64,000 nucleotides of DNA from Phycisphaerae bacterium (GTDB lineage Bacteria > Planctomycetota > Phycisphaerae > UBA1845 > PWPN01), in assembly GCA_012719955.1 (NCBI GenBank), contig JAAXZI010000161.1, forward strand, positions 1 through 64,000, written 5' to 3'. Of this stretch, positions 1 through 7,725 are shown piece by piece. The position numbers were made by a program, and so were the translations under genes. The notes under the pieces are model-generated. The model saw nothing but the letters and a program-made list of their open reading frames with translations, had not been told where the DNA came from and searched no databases. Positions within the stretch are counted from its first letter, which is position 1, and each line of letters begins with the position of its first letter.

Positions 1-130
1 ACGGGTGGCCCACCTCTTCAGAGGTGGGTTCACGATTTTTGCTGCTCGCGATGGTTCGTTGGTCAGAAGAGCGGCAGCGGCCACGGCTCTGAAATCGAGA
101 GCCCAGGTCCAGAGAACCTGGGCCACCCGT
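1..130. repeat. Paired-hairpin intergenic repeat (REP/MITE-like), family A
   Basis: The first and last 12 bases are perfect inverted repeats (ACGGGTGGCCCA and TGGGCCACCCGT). Each end also forms its own hairpin: CCCACCTCT/AGAGGTGGG on the left and GCCCAGGT/ACCTGGGC on the right. The left half is closely related to the reverse complement of 17352-17425 and to part of 43910-43982. Two outward hairpins flanking a spacer resemble bacterial REP doublets. No gene is seen in it. It may begin left of the window. Confidence 0.75.
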
Positions 131-183
131 CGCGCTGGGGAGCGATGAGTGAGAAGCGCAATGTATTCTGATGGGAGTCTGCG

Positions 184-984
184 ATGCGGATGCCTTTGAT
201 AAACAGATTCATGATCCGTTGCGGCGTGGTGGTGATGCTCTGGCCGGCCGGCGCGGTTCTCAACGCACAATCGTCCAATGAGAATCCCGCGCCCACACAG
301 TTGCCGACGACCCGTCCGGCCGTAACTGCGGCGGCCGGGGATGGCGTCGCGCCCCGTCCGGCCACGCGTCCGGTCGCCGCCAAGCCACTCGGCGGCGAGC
401 CCGAAAGCATCGTCCAGGTGGCCAACCTCATCTACGCGGGGACCAAGAGCAGCAAATGCTTCTCCGACCACTTCCTGGTCAAGGCCGAGAAGGAGTCGGC
501 CATCTCCACCAGCCGTCGGTTCCACGCGGTGAAACTGGCCTCCGAAGAGTTGTTCGCCTTCCCGCTGGTGATCATGACCGGCGAGGGCGAGTTTACACTG
601 ACCCCCGAGGAGCGTGAGAACCTGCGCTGCTACGTTGAGCGTGGCGGCTTTCTGCTGGCTTCGGCCGGCTGCTCTTCGGTCGAGTGGGATCGCTGCCTGC
701 GGCGCGAGCTGGCCCAGATCTTCCCCGGGAACCCCCTCCAGGAGATCGGCATGGACCACCCGATCTTCCACACGGTGTACGAGATCAAGAGTCTCCAGGC
801 CAAACAGGGCACGCCGCGTCCGCTGGAGGGAATTACCATTCACGGCCACCTGGGGGTGGTGTATTCGCGGGAGGGCCTCAATGACACCGCCCATACCAAG
901 GGCTGTTGCTGCTGCGGGGGCAATGAGATTACCAACGCGGTGCTGGTGAATGTGAATATCCTGGCGTATGCGCTGGTGTATTAG
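184..984 (+). CDS. DUF4159 domain protein, exported
   Basis: 266 aa. The N-terminus has a basic and hydrophobic stretch (about residues 9-29) ending in a likely signal cleavage site, followed by a Thr/Pro/Ala linker containing TTRPA and ATRP. From about residue 75 the protein matches the DUF4159 pattern as I remember it: LRCYVERGGFL, DHPIFHTVYEI, LEGITIHG, GVVYS, and a C-terminal run NAVLVNVNILAYAL. A Cys-rich GCCCCGG-type patch sits just before that end. DUF4159 proteins are often found near BatA/MoxR-type gene sets, but none is visible here. The function is unknown; envelope location is inferred from the signal. ATG 184 is used; an in-frame ATG at 211 would shorten the signal. Confidence 0.8.
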   Translation: MRMPLINRFMIRCGVVVMLWPAGAVLNAQSSNENPAPTQLPTTRPAVTAAAGDGVAPRPATRPVAAKPLGGEPESIVQVANLIYAGTKSSKCFSDHFLVKAEKESAISTSRRFHAVKLASEELFAFPLVIMTGEGEFTLTPEERENLRCYVERGGFLLASAGCSSVEWDRCLRRELAQIFPGNPLQEIGMDHPIFHTVYEIKSLQAKQGTPRPLEGITIHGHLGVVYSREGLNDTAHTKGCCCCGGNEITNAVLVNVNILAYALVY

Positions 985-1022
985 AGGGGTCAGGGTTCGA
1001 GGTTCAGGGTTCAGGCGTTCGG
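985..1022. repeat. Degenerate GGGTTCA tandem repeat
   Basis: Immediately after the DUF4159 stop codon is a run of imperfect 7-base units (GGGTTCA, AGGTTCA, GGGTTCG). The same motif recurs after the gene ending at 23748. It lies between genes and shows no coding signal. Confidence 0.75.
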
Positions 1023-1115
1023 CCGAGTCGGCAAACCCGATATTCGGATGCGAAGGGGAAGTGATAAGGTGGGCACGTGTGAAGGTGAGAGAGTGAGCAT
1101 GCAACGGGGCGTCTT

Positions 1116-4100
1116 ATGATCAACTACGCGTCGATCGGTTCTGTGCATGTCCCCGGTGTAGCAGTGAAGAGGTGCAGGGCAGGGCTCGCTCTGGCCGCAC
1201 TGCTGATGTCAACGGGGCTCTCAATCCCGGCCCAGGGGCAGATGGTCCTTGACTCTGCCTCCCCCGGCCTCGCGTTGCAACCGGTGGCAGAAATCCAGCC
1301 GGTGCTCAGTGCCACGACGCAGCCTGAGCTGTCGGCCGATTCCCGGCCGGTTGCCGTGGTTCCTGCCGAGCGCAACGCTGTCGCCGGCACTCAGCCCACT
1401 ACTCGGTCCGCCGCGCGGCCTGCGGCGACCGCACCGGTCAATCTGCTGCTGGAAGCGGAGGGTCTCTACCCGGCTATTGAGGTGATCGAAATTCTTGTTG
1501 CGGTCCAGTCCGCCGCTACCCAGCCGGTTGCTACCCAGCCAGTCGTAGCCGAGGTGGCCCGATCTGATGAGAAGGTTCCGTCCTGGACGCACGGCCTTAA
1601 GGAAGCCGTCAAGTTGGCTCAGCAAAGCGGCCGGCCCGTTCTGGTGCGGGCGGGCGCGCCCTGGTGCGGCTGGTGTCGCCGCTTGGAGGCTGAGATAGGC
1701 AGACCGGAAGTGCGGAAGGAACTGGCCCGCTGGACGCTGGCGTACCTCGACGTCGATCGCGACTCCGAGGAGGCCGAGTCGCTGGGCATAGGGCTCATTC
1801 CGGCCCTGCGCGTGCTGACGTCCACCGGCCGGGTGGTGGCCTCCCAGGACGGCTACATGGAGGCCGATGCCCTGGTCGCCTGGCTCGGTCAGCAATTCGA
1901 TCAGGCCTCCATCGTCGCGCCCAGAGAACTTGGTGACGACGCGCCGCCGGACGCGGCCATGCTGGCCAGGCTGCTCAAGCAGTTTGATCATCGCGACCCG
2001 GTGATCCGTGAGGCAGCGATCCGGCGATTGGCCCCGCATCCGGACGTGGCCGCGGCTGCAGTAGTCAATGCCTTTTCCGACGGCAAACTGGCGGTCCGCC
2101 TGACTGCGCTGGAACTGCTCGAAGCCTGGAACGCGCCCATCCGTGGGATGGATCCCTGGCAGCCCGCAATCATCCCGGTGGCACGGCTCGAGCAGCTCAA
2201 AGCATGGGCTAGCCAGCCGGGCAAGACTCCCGCGACCCGTCCGGCGGATCTGGATGAGTCTCAGCTCGCCTCGGCCCGCGAGGAGTTGGCTGCCTATCTG
2301 AAAGCCGGGAACCCTACCGAGGTTCTGGCCATCCGTGAACGGTTGGCCCGTTACGGTCCGGCCTTGTTGCCGGAGGTGCTCGACGCGCTCAAGGCTGTCG
2401 AGGATGACGCGACCCGCGAGCGGTTGGGCGCCCTCCGATACCGCCTGGCGGCCAGCGATGCGTTGGCGCTGAGCTGGCCGGGAGGTTTCGAACGGCTGGC
2501 GTCTTTGTCCGTCGCAATGAGCCAGCAGGCCGCCGAGGAGCTGACCGCCAGGGCCACCGACGCCGACGTGCCGTTGCTGCTGGAGTTGTTCAGCCATCCC
2601 GACCCGCTGATGCGCGAGACCGTCTTACGGGCCTTGCAGACCATCGGCGGGGCCCAGACCATCGGTGCGCTGGTGAAGCTGCTGCGCGACCCCGAGCCCA
2701 ACGTGCGTGCGGCCGTGCTCAAGCAGCTTGCCGAAAAGCCCAACCGCCAGCTTGTTCCCCGGATCGCAGAATACGTCAAGACCGAGACCGACGCGGATCT
2801 GGTCGTGCATGCGGTGCGGTTCCTGCGCGAAGCCCGGGGCGAGGCGGCGGTGAATTGCCTGGTGACGCTGCTGTCGCATGAAAGTTGGCGCGTCCGGGCC
2901 GAGGCGGCGGAGGCCCTTGGCCAGAGCGTGGGCGACATGAACAGTCTCTCCGCGGAGAAGCGGGCGGATGCCTACGCCGCCCTGATCAAACTGCTCGACG
3001 ATCCGGATGGTTTCGTGGTCAGCCGGGCGGTGGCGGCTCTGGGCGGGAGCGACCTGGCCGCGGCCGTGGAGCCGTTGTCGCAAGCGGCGGTAAAGCATCC
3101 CGAACTGGCCGAGGAGATCGCGCAGATGCTGGCGCGGATGAGAGGGCGGTCGAGCGCGGGGGCGGCGCACTTGCGCAGTTTCCTTAAACATGGCGACGCG
3201 CGCGTGCGGGCGGGGGCGATCACCAGTCTGGCCTCCGCGGAGCCGCTGAGCATTGGCGAAGAACTGCGCACTGCCCTGGAGGACCAGGATCGCTCGGTGC
3301 GAATCGCGGCGGCGGGGGCGCTTATGGAGGTGGTCGAATACTATCGCAACACAGAAGGAGCGAGAAGAATCGAACGACCGGTCGTAGTTCGAAGTCGCCG
3401 TAGCCTGTTGGGCGCCCTGTTCGGTGGCCGGGGGAGTGTGGCCACCACGCAGCCGGATGACGCCCAGCCCGCGAGCCAGCCGTCCGGCGGCTCCCAGGAG
3501 CCCGAACTCGATCCTCAGAGCAAATGGCTCCTGGCCTTCCGCGCGGGGCAGGACCGGCCGCAGTGGATGAACGCCCTGATTCCCCCCCTGGAGACCATGC
3601 TGGCGGCTGATGTGGTGGAAGAGCGCATGGCCGCGGCTCTCCCGCTGATTGCTCTCGGAGCCGACGAGCAGGCCCTGCCGCTGTTGATGGTGGAAGCGAC
3701 TACGACGCCGACCATCCAGTCGAAGGCCATTGCGGCGCTACCCTGGCTGCCCTGGGAGAAGCGCCTGGAGTTGTTTACGCTGCTGCTCCAGTTGGACTCC
3801 ACCCCCGAGCGCCTCAACGAGCTGGCTGCCGGCCTGGCCAAGGTGCCCGACCCGCGTGCGGCCGATCCGCTCTGGGATCTGCTGGCCCGGCCGGAGTTCA
3901 ACGACCAGGGGGCGACGGGCATTTATCAGGCCCTCCTGACGCTCTACGTGGGCGAATATCAATATAACCCCAGTATGATCCCGCCCCCCCGGCGCGTGGC
4001 GGCCACGGCGGCGGCGCGCCGGCGGATTGAGGGCGGGACGCCCATTCAGCGCGTGGTGGGGCTGGCCATTCTGCTGACTGTCGCTCGTGAAGAGGCCGGC

Positions 4101-4745
4101 CGGCTGGCCAAGGAACTCCTGGAGGATCCGGCCACCGCCGGCGATCCACAACTGCGCCGCGATGCCGGGCAGGTATGGCTCCTGGCGGACACAGGCGAGC
4201 GGGTTGCGGTGGAAGCCCTCTCGTCCGATTCGCCCGACCTGCGCCGGATGGCGCTGTTGTATTTGGCTTTCGGGCGTTCCCACCTGCAGGTGCTGCGCAA
4301 TCACATCCCGGTGGTCATGAGTTTTCATGAGCAGGAGGAATACCTGGCATACTCCGCCAGGACGCCCATCGAGCCGAAGGCCCCGGAAGGCTTGAGTGCC
4401 CAGGCGGTTCGGCCGTTCCTCAAGGACCCTGACGCGAAGATCGTTGCCTGCGCGGGTTACCTGCTGGCGCTGCTGGGCGAGGCCGAAGGGTTGCCCCCGT
4501 TGATTGCCTATTGGCGCGGCAATGCCAGGAACGATTCGACGGTCTTCCGGCTGGTCTACCGCGCCATTGCCGCGCTGGGCGATGACGCGCAGACGCCCGT
4601 CCTCGAGGAGATTTACCGGCAGTTCGAAGGGGAGGATTATCGTATTCGCGAGTTCTACTGGACCATCCGGACCATGAAGGGGCCGGAGTGCCTCAAGCTG
4701 CGCGAGAAAATCCGCCGGGAGGTGGGCACGGAGAACCTGCGTTAG
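1116..4745 (+). CDS. Exported thioredoxin-fold plus HEAT-repeat protein
   Basis: 1209 aa. A hydrophobic segment near residues 20-40 suggests a signal peptide, followed by a Thr/Gln/Pro linker (TTQPE, ATQPVATQPVV). At about residues 150-265 is a thioredoxin-like domain with the redox motif APWCGWC and the cis-Pro region GLIPALRVL. The rest is mostly short alpha-helical repeats of about 30-38 residues (for example DPVIREAAIRRLA, EPNVRAAVLKQLA, SWRVRAEAAEALG), typical of HEAT/PBS-lyase repeats. A second TTQP linker near residue 770 divides the repeat array. A plausible role is a scaffold with a thiol-disulfide function in the cell envelope. The redox partner is unknown. The next gene downstream is convergent. 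Confidence 0.8.
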   Translation: MINYASIGSVHVPGVAVKRCRAGLALAALLMSTGLSIPAQGQMVLDSASPGLALQPVAEIQPVLSATTQPELSADSRPVAVVPAERNAVAGTQPTTRSAARPAATAPVNLLLEAEGLYPAIEVIEILVAVQSAATQPVATQPVVAEVARSDEKVPSWTHGLKEAVKLAQQSGRPVLVRAGAPWCGWCRRLEAEIGRPEVRKELARWTLAYLDVDRDSEEAESLGIGLIPALRVLTSTGRVVASQDGYMEADALVAWLGQQFDQASIVAPRELGDDAPPDAAMLARLLKQFDHRDPVIREAAIRRLAPHPDVAAAAVVNAFSDGKLAVRLTALELLEAWNAPIRGMDPWQPAIIPVARLEQLKAWASQPGKTPATRPADLDESQLASAREELAAYLKAGNPTEVLAIRERLARYGPALLPEVLDALKAVEDDATRERLGALRYRLAASDALALSWPGGFERLASLSVAMSQQAAEELTARATDADVPLLLELFSHPDPLMRETVLRALQTIGGAQTIGALVKLLRDPEPNVRAAVLKQLAEKPNRQLVPRIAEYVKTETDADLVVHAVRFLREARGEAAVNCLVTLLSHESWRVRAEAAEALGQSVGDMNSLSAEKRADAYAALIKLLDDPDGFVVSRAVAALGGSDLAAAVEPLSQAAVKHPELAEEIAQMLARMRGRSSAGAAHLRSFLKHGDARVRAGAITSLASAEPLSIGEELRTALEDQDRSVRIAAAGALMEVVEYYRNTEGARRIERPVVVRSRRSLLGALFGGRGSVATTQPDDAQPASQPSGGSQEPELDPQSKWLLAFRAGQDRPQWMNALIPPLETMLAADVVEERMAAALPLIALGADEQALPLLMVEATTTPTIQSKAIAALPWLPWEKRLELFTLLLQLDSTPERLNELAAGLAKVPDPRAADPLWDLLARPEFNDQGATGIYQALLTLYVGEYQYNPSMIPPPRRVAATAAARRRIEGGTPIQRVVGLAILLTVAREEAGRLAKELLEDPATAGDPQLRRDAGQVWLLADTGERVAVEALSSDSPDLRRMALLYLAFGRSHLQVLRNHIPVVMSFHEQEEYLAYSARTPIEPKAPEGLSAQAVRPFLKDPDAKIVACAGYLLALLGEAEGLPPLIAYWRGNARNDSTVFRLVYRAIAALGDDAQTPVLEEIYRQFEGEDYRIREFYWTIRTMKGPECLKLREKIRREVGTENLR

Positions 4746-4792
4746 AGCGCCCTCCGCGACAGTTCGGCAAGCTCAGCGCGGCGCCGTGGCCG

Positions 4793-5110
4793 CTACATCC
4801 CCATCCCGCCTTCGCCCGGCTCCTCCTTGCCGCCGAACTGGGGGAGCTTCTTCACGTATTTTTCCGGGTTCTTCTCGAAGATCTTGTCGCAGCCCTCGCA
4901 GCAGAAGTAGACCTTCTTGCCCTTGTACTCGATGAACACCGCCGGGTCGATCTTGTCGCCGCCCACCGGGCAGAGGGTCTGCCCGCCGGTGTCCACGGCC
5001 GCCGCCTGTGTGGCCGGGGCGGTGGTTGGAGACTCCTTCCGCTCACACCCTGTCGTAATCAGACTCAACAAGAGCCCCAGCGCGCATACCAATCCTGTCG
5101 TCGTTTTCAT
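4793..5110 (-). CDS. YHS-domain lipoprotein
   Basis: 105 aa. The N-terminus is hydrophobic and ends in TTGC, a likely lipobox, so the protein is probably lipid-anchored. A short TTAPATQA linker follows. The core (about residues 46-92) has the YHS/TRASH layout: LCPVGGDKID, then EYKGKKVYFCCEGC, then FEKNPEKYV. YHS domains bind metals through such cysteines and occur near copper or heavy-metal handling proteins; no metal specificity can be read here. The C-terminal tail is Gly/Glu-rich. The ATG overlaps the stop of a 34-codon ORF by four bases (ATGA). It is the last gene of the minus-strand run that begins near 11966. Confidence 0.8.
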   Translation of the reverse strand: MKTTTGLVCALGLLLSLITTGCERKESPTTAPATQAAAVDTGGQTLCPVGGDKIDPAVFIEYKGKKVYFCCEGCDKIFEKNPEKYVKKLPQFGGKEEPGEGGMGM

Positions 5111-5211
5111 AGGGATGTTATCTCTCCGTCAGAACCTTGCCTGGTATATTCCTTGAGGAACCCGACGAACTCGCGGCGGGGCTCCTCTTCGTCGCCCAAC
5201 AGGCCGATCAC
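5107..5211 (-). CDS. Possible 34-aa ORF upstream of the YHS lipoprotein
   Basis: Not in the ORF track. A GTG at 5211 opens a 34-codon frame, containing EPRREFVGFLKEY, that ends in TGA overlapping the ATG of the lipoprotein by four bases. An in-frame TAA lies two codons before the GTG. The composition looks protein-like and acidic/helical, and the ATGA overlap suggests translational coupling. It may be a leader peptide, a small protein, or the C-terminal remnant of a lost gene. No Shine-Dalgarno was confirmed. Low confidence. Confidence 0.3.
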   Translation of the reverse strand: MIGLLGDEEEPRREFVGFLKEYTRQGSDGEITSL

Positions 5212-5283
5212 GATGTCTTACGTAACGCAGCCACGCCCTCGCACAGCCGGATGCAAAGGATTCTAGAAGGCCGCGCGCGGTAT

Positions 5284-6087
5284 TCAACCCGGTTGTGAGG
5301 GGGCCCAGAAAATGTGGCCACCGCCCAGCACGCGCCGGCCCCAGCCCGGGGGCGGTGTGACTGCCGCAGACAGGTGCGCCGTGTCCGAATTGGGCCGATA
5401 GAATGTCACCACGATGCAGCGCAGCCGGACGGTGAGGATCTCCACCGGGGCGGCCTCGTGGGCGTGGCCGTATCGGGCGGCATGGGCCGCATGAAAGGGC
5501 CGCAACAGTCGGGCCGGGTCGGTGAGCGATTCGGCCGGCAGGGTCAGAACCTCGGCCCGGCCCCGGTAGCGGGCGTCGATCAGCCGATCAAGCAAACTGT
5601 CGTCCTGGTCCAGTTGCGCGACCTGAAGATCTTCCGAGGCCTGCTCCATCAACTCCGCAAAGCACTGGCGCAACGCGCAGAGGTTGTTGATTGCCTGCTC
5701 GGGGGCCGGGCGGGCGTATTCCCGAACCTGCTGTGAGGGAAGCACGCCTTCGGACCACAGCACGCACGGCCAGGCCGGCCCGATGAGGCCGCGCATGCCC
5801 AGTGCGGCGGCCATTTGGCCGGCGGCCTCCATTCGGGTGCTGCCCAGGCAGACGAGAAAGCAATCCGCCGGCCGACGCCCGTGTTCCGCGCACAGAGCCC
5901 GGATGGCCTGTTGAATCTCCGCTGGATCCCGGCTCGGGATGGCCCGGAACGTTTCCACGGCGGCCCGCACCGGCCACGTGGCTTCCAAGGCTTCCAGTCC
6001 GGCGCCCGCCGGCTGCGTCCAGTAGGCCAGCAGGGTCAGCCCCTCGCCGGTATCCAGCCCCACGTACGTGCAGCGTGAGTCGCTCAT
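5284..6087 (-). CDS. Reduced hydantoinase/oxoprolinase-like protein (HydA fold remnant)
   Basis: 267 aa, against about 650-700 aa for hydantoinase A. Residues 7-12 (YVGLDTG) resemble the N-terminal phosphate-binding hairpin of HydA (VGVDTGGT), but the GGTFTD part is changed. The protein then jumps straight to what looks like the C-terminal lobe: IQQAIRALCAEHG, LVCLGSTRMEAAG in place of the usual FGGAGPLHA, GPAWPCVLWSEGVL, and finally FHAAHAARYGH...VEILTVRLR, the hallmark C-terminal motif. The middle of the ATPase fold is missing, so ordinary ATP-dependent hydrolysis is doubtful. Its ATG overlaps the stop of the CPBP protease gene by four bases (ATGA), so it is translated and coupled. Family assignment is by motif memory only. 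Confidence 0.6.
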   Translation of the reverse strand: MSDSRCTYVGLDTGEGLTLLAYWTQPAGAGLEALEATWPVRAAVETFRAIPSRDPAEIQQAIRALCAEHGRRPADCFLVCLGSTRMEAAGQMAAALGMRGLIGPAWPCVLWSEGVLPSQQVREYARPAPEQAINNLCALRQCFAELMEQASEDLQVAQLDQDDSLLDRLIDARYRGRAEVLTLPAESLTDPARLLRPFHAAHAARYGHAHEAAPVEILTVRLRCIVVTFYRPNSDTAHLSAAVTPPPGWGRRVLGGGHIFWAPSQPG

Positions 6088-6974
6088 GACTTCAGCATCA
6101 AAAAGGCCATTACGTTATTGAGCAGATGGAACACGATGCCCGGGACCAGACTTTTGCGCCACCAGAAGAGCACGCCCATGACGATGCCCAGCAGCATGGT
6201 CTGGACTATGGCCAGCGGCCCCTGGTAGCCGTGTCCGAACCCGAACAGCACTGCTCCAATCGGGATGGTCAGCCACCATCTGCGGAAGATTGACTGGAGG
6301 CGGGTGAGCATGAAGCCGCGAAAGGCGATCTCCTCCCAGATGGCCACAAAAGTCATCAACGCGATCATGCCCGTGGTTCCCATCGGCGGGAAGTTGGCTT
6401 CGATGGCCTTGGCGGCGTCGTCCTGGTGTTTGCTGATCTCCGGAAACAGCAGGATGACAAAGGCGCCGAGTATGAACAGACAGATGATGGTCAGGACATA
6501 GGAGCCCACGCCGATCCACGCGTTGACGACCAGTTCTCGACCGGTCAGTCCGATGGAATGCAACGGTTGGCCTGCCCACTTCAACAGGGCCACGCAGGCC
6601 ACAAGTGCGACCAGCCCCCCGGTGGCGGTTGTGAGGAGGTTGAACCAGCGCTCGTCCTCCGGCTGCCAGAACATCAACATCGGGATAGCCAGCAGGGAGC
6701 CGCCGATGCCCGCGGCCAGGGGCGTGAAGGCTTCCAGCAGGGCCCGCCACCAGCGCATTTGTGGCTGAGCCGGCGCAGGCGCGCCTGCCGGGACAGGCGG
6801 GGGAAGGCCTTCGTCCAAGCTCACCGGCCTGGCGAAGGGCACATAGAAGCATTCCTGGCCGGTGCCCTGAAACGAGGCGGCCTCATGCTCCTGACGGGCA
6901 GATGGTCCATAGGGCAGGGGAGAGGCTTCATCGGCCCGGATTTCCTCTGGCGGTGAGCGATTCTCAAGATTCAT
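6084..6974 (-). CDS. CPBP family intramembrane metalloprotease
   Basis: 296 aa. The first 80 residues are hydrophilic and Pro-rich. The rest has about six to seven hydrophobic segments. The three CPBP/Abi motifs are present: EEIAFRG near residue 205 (EExxxR), FGFGHGYQG (FxxxH), and GIVFHLLNN near the C-terminus (HxxxN). Such proteins include CAAX-prenyl-protease relatives and bacteriocin self-immunity proteins; the substrate here is unknown. The start ATG has GAGAGG five bases upstream and lies 11 bases inside the preceding Gly-repeat gene. Together with its ATGA overlap to the next gene, this shows a tight operon. Confidence 0.88.
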   Translation of the reverse strand: MNLENRSPPEEIRADEASPLPYGPSARQEHEAASFQGTGQECFYVPFARPVSLDEGLPPPVPAGAPAPAQPQMRWWRALLEAFTPLAAGIGGSLLAIPMLMFWQPEDERWFNLLTTATGGLVALVACVALLKWAGQPLHSIGLTGRELVVNAWIGVGSYVLTIICLFILGAFVILLFPEISKHQDDAAKAIEANFPPMGTTGMIALMTFVAIWEEIAFRGFMLTRLQSIFRRWWLTIPIGAVLFGFGHGYQGPLAIVQTMLLGIVMGVLFWWRKSLVPGIVFHLLNNVMAFLMLKS

Positions 6975-7644
6975 GCGGCCTCTCGTTCTCCGGGAACGGC
7001 ACGACCGGCAATGGAGTGGTGATCGCCGCCCGCAGGCGCGGTAGCCAGCGCACGAAGAACTGCACCGCCTCGGGATCCTGGCGTCTCATGCTGAACACCG
7101 CCTTCCCGTAGGCGTTTGGACCCAGGGCGTATCGCCCGAAAGCGCCGCCGCCGATGGCGATGTACCCGGCCGCGCCGCCACCAAACGCGAAAACGCCAAC
7201 AGCCCCGCCACCCAGGGCCACGAGGCCGATGGCTCCACCGCCGATGGCCACAAGGCCGACCGCGCCGCCGCCGATCGCGATCACGCCGACCGCCAGCCCG
7301 CCGAAGGCGATGATGCCCAGGCCAATCCCGGGGTGGTTCGTGCCAGTACCAGCCGAATCGAACAGCGGTATTGGCCCGATCATGGGCAGATTGGGCAACA
7401 GGCTCGGCAGCAGAGGCAACAGGACGAAAAGCACAAACAGTAACTGCAACGGCAGCATGAACACGAACAGGTAGAAGCGCAACGCCTTCTGAAACGCCGC
7501 CTGACTGAAGCACGGATTGTCCGGGCCGACCACACCCTCGATCTGACGGCGCAGGCGTTCGTTCTCCCGCTCCAGCAGGTCCATCCGCCGCGCTAGATCA
7601 TCCTGTGAGCCATGCTCCGGCTTGCCGGGTGTGAAGTTGCCCAT
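6964..7644 (-). CDS. Membrane protein with octad Gly-repeat domain
   Basis: 226 aa. Residues about 14-38 form a short heptad-like helix (LLERENERLRRQIEG). Residues about 55-90 hold hydrophobic membrane-spanning sequence. Residues about 108-172 consist of about seven near-perfect octads of the form G-(I/L/V)-(I/V)-A-(I/F/L)-GG-x-A, for example GVIAIGGGAVG and GLVALGGGAIG. The period of eight and small/hydrophobic alternation suggest a beta-roll or a membrane-inserted glycine-rich solenoid. The C-terminal 50 residues are soluble. No enzyme motif is seen. It has a good ribosome site (AAGAGGC) and overlaps the CPBP protease gene. The function is unknown. Confidence 0.75.
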   Translation of the reverse strand: MGNFTPGKPEHGSQDDLARRMDLLERENERLRRQIEGVVGPDNPCFSQAAFQKALRFYLFVFMLPLQLLFVLFVLLPLLPSLLPNLPMIGPIPLFDSAGTGTNHPGIGLGIIAFGGLAVGVIAIGGGAVGLVAIGGGAIGLVALGGGAVGVFAFGGGAAGYIAIGGGAFGRYALGPNAYGKAVFSMRRQDPEAVQFFVRWLPRLRAAITTPLPVVPFPENERPHES

Positions 7645-7725
7645 GGTTGCCTCTTGAAACTGTTGGCTTCCGGCGGCATCTGGGCCGCGTCAGAAGGCAG
7701 GCAAGACGCCCGCCCCCAGCCATAC

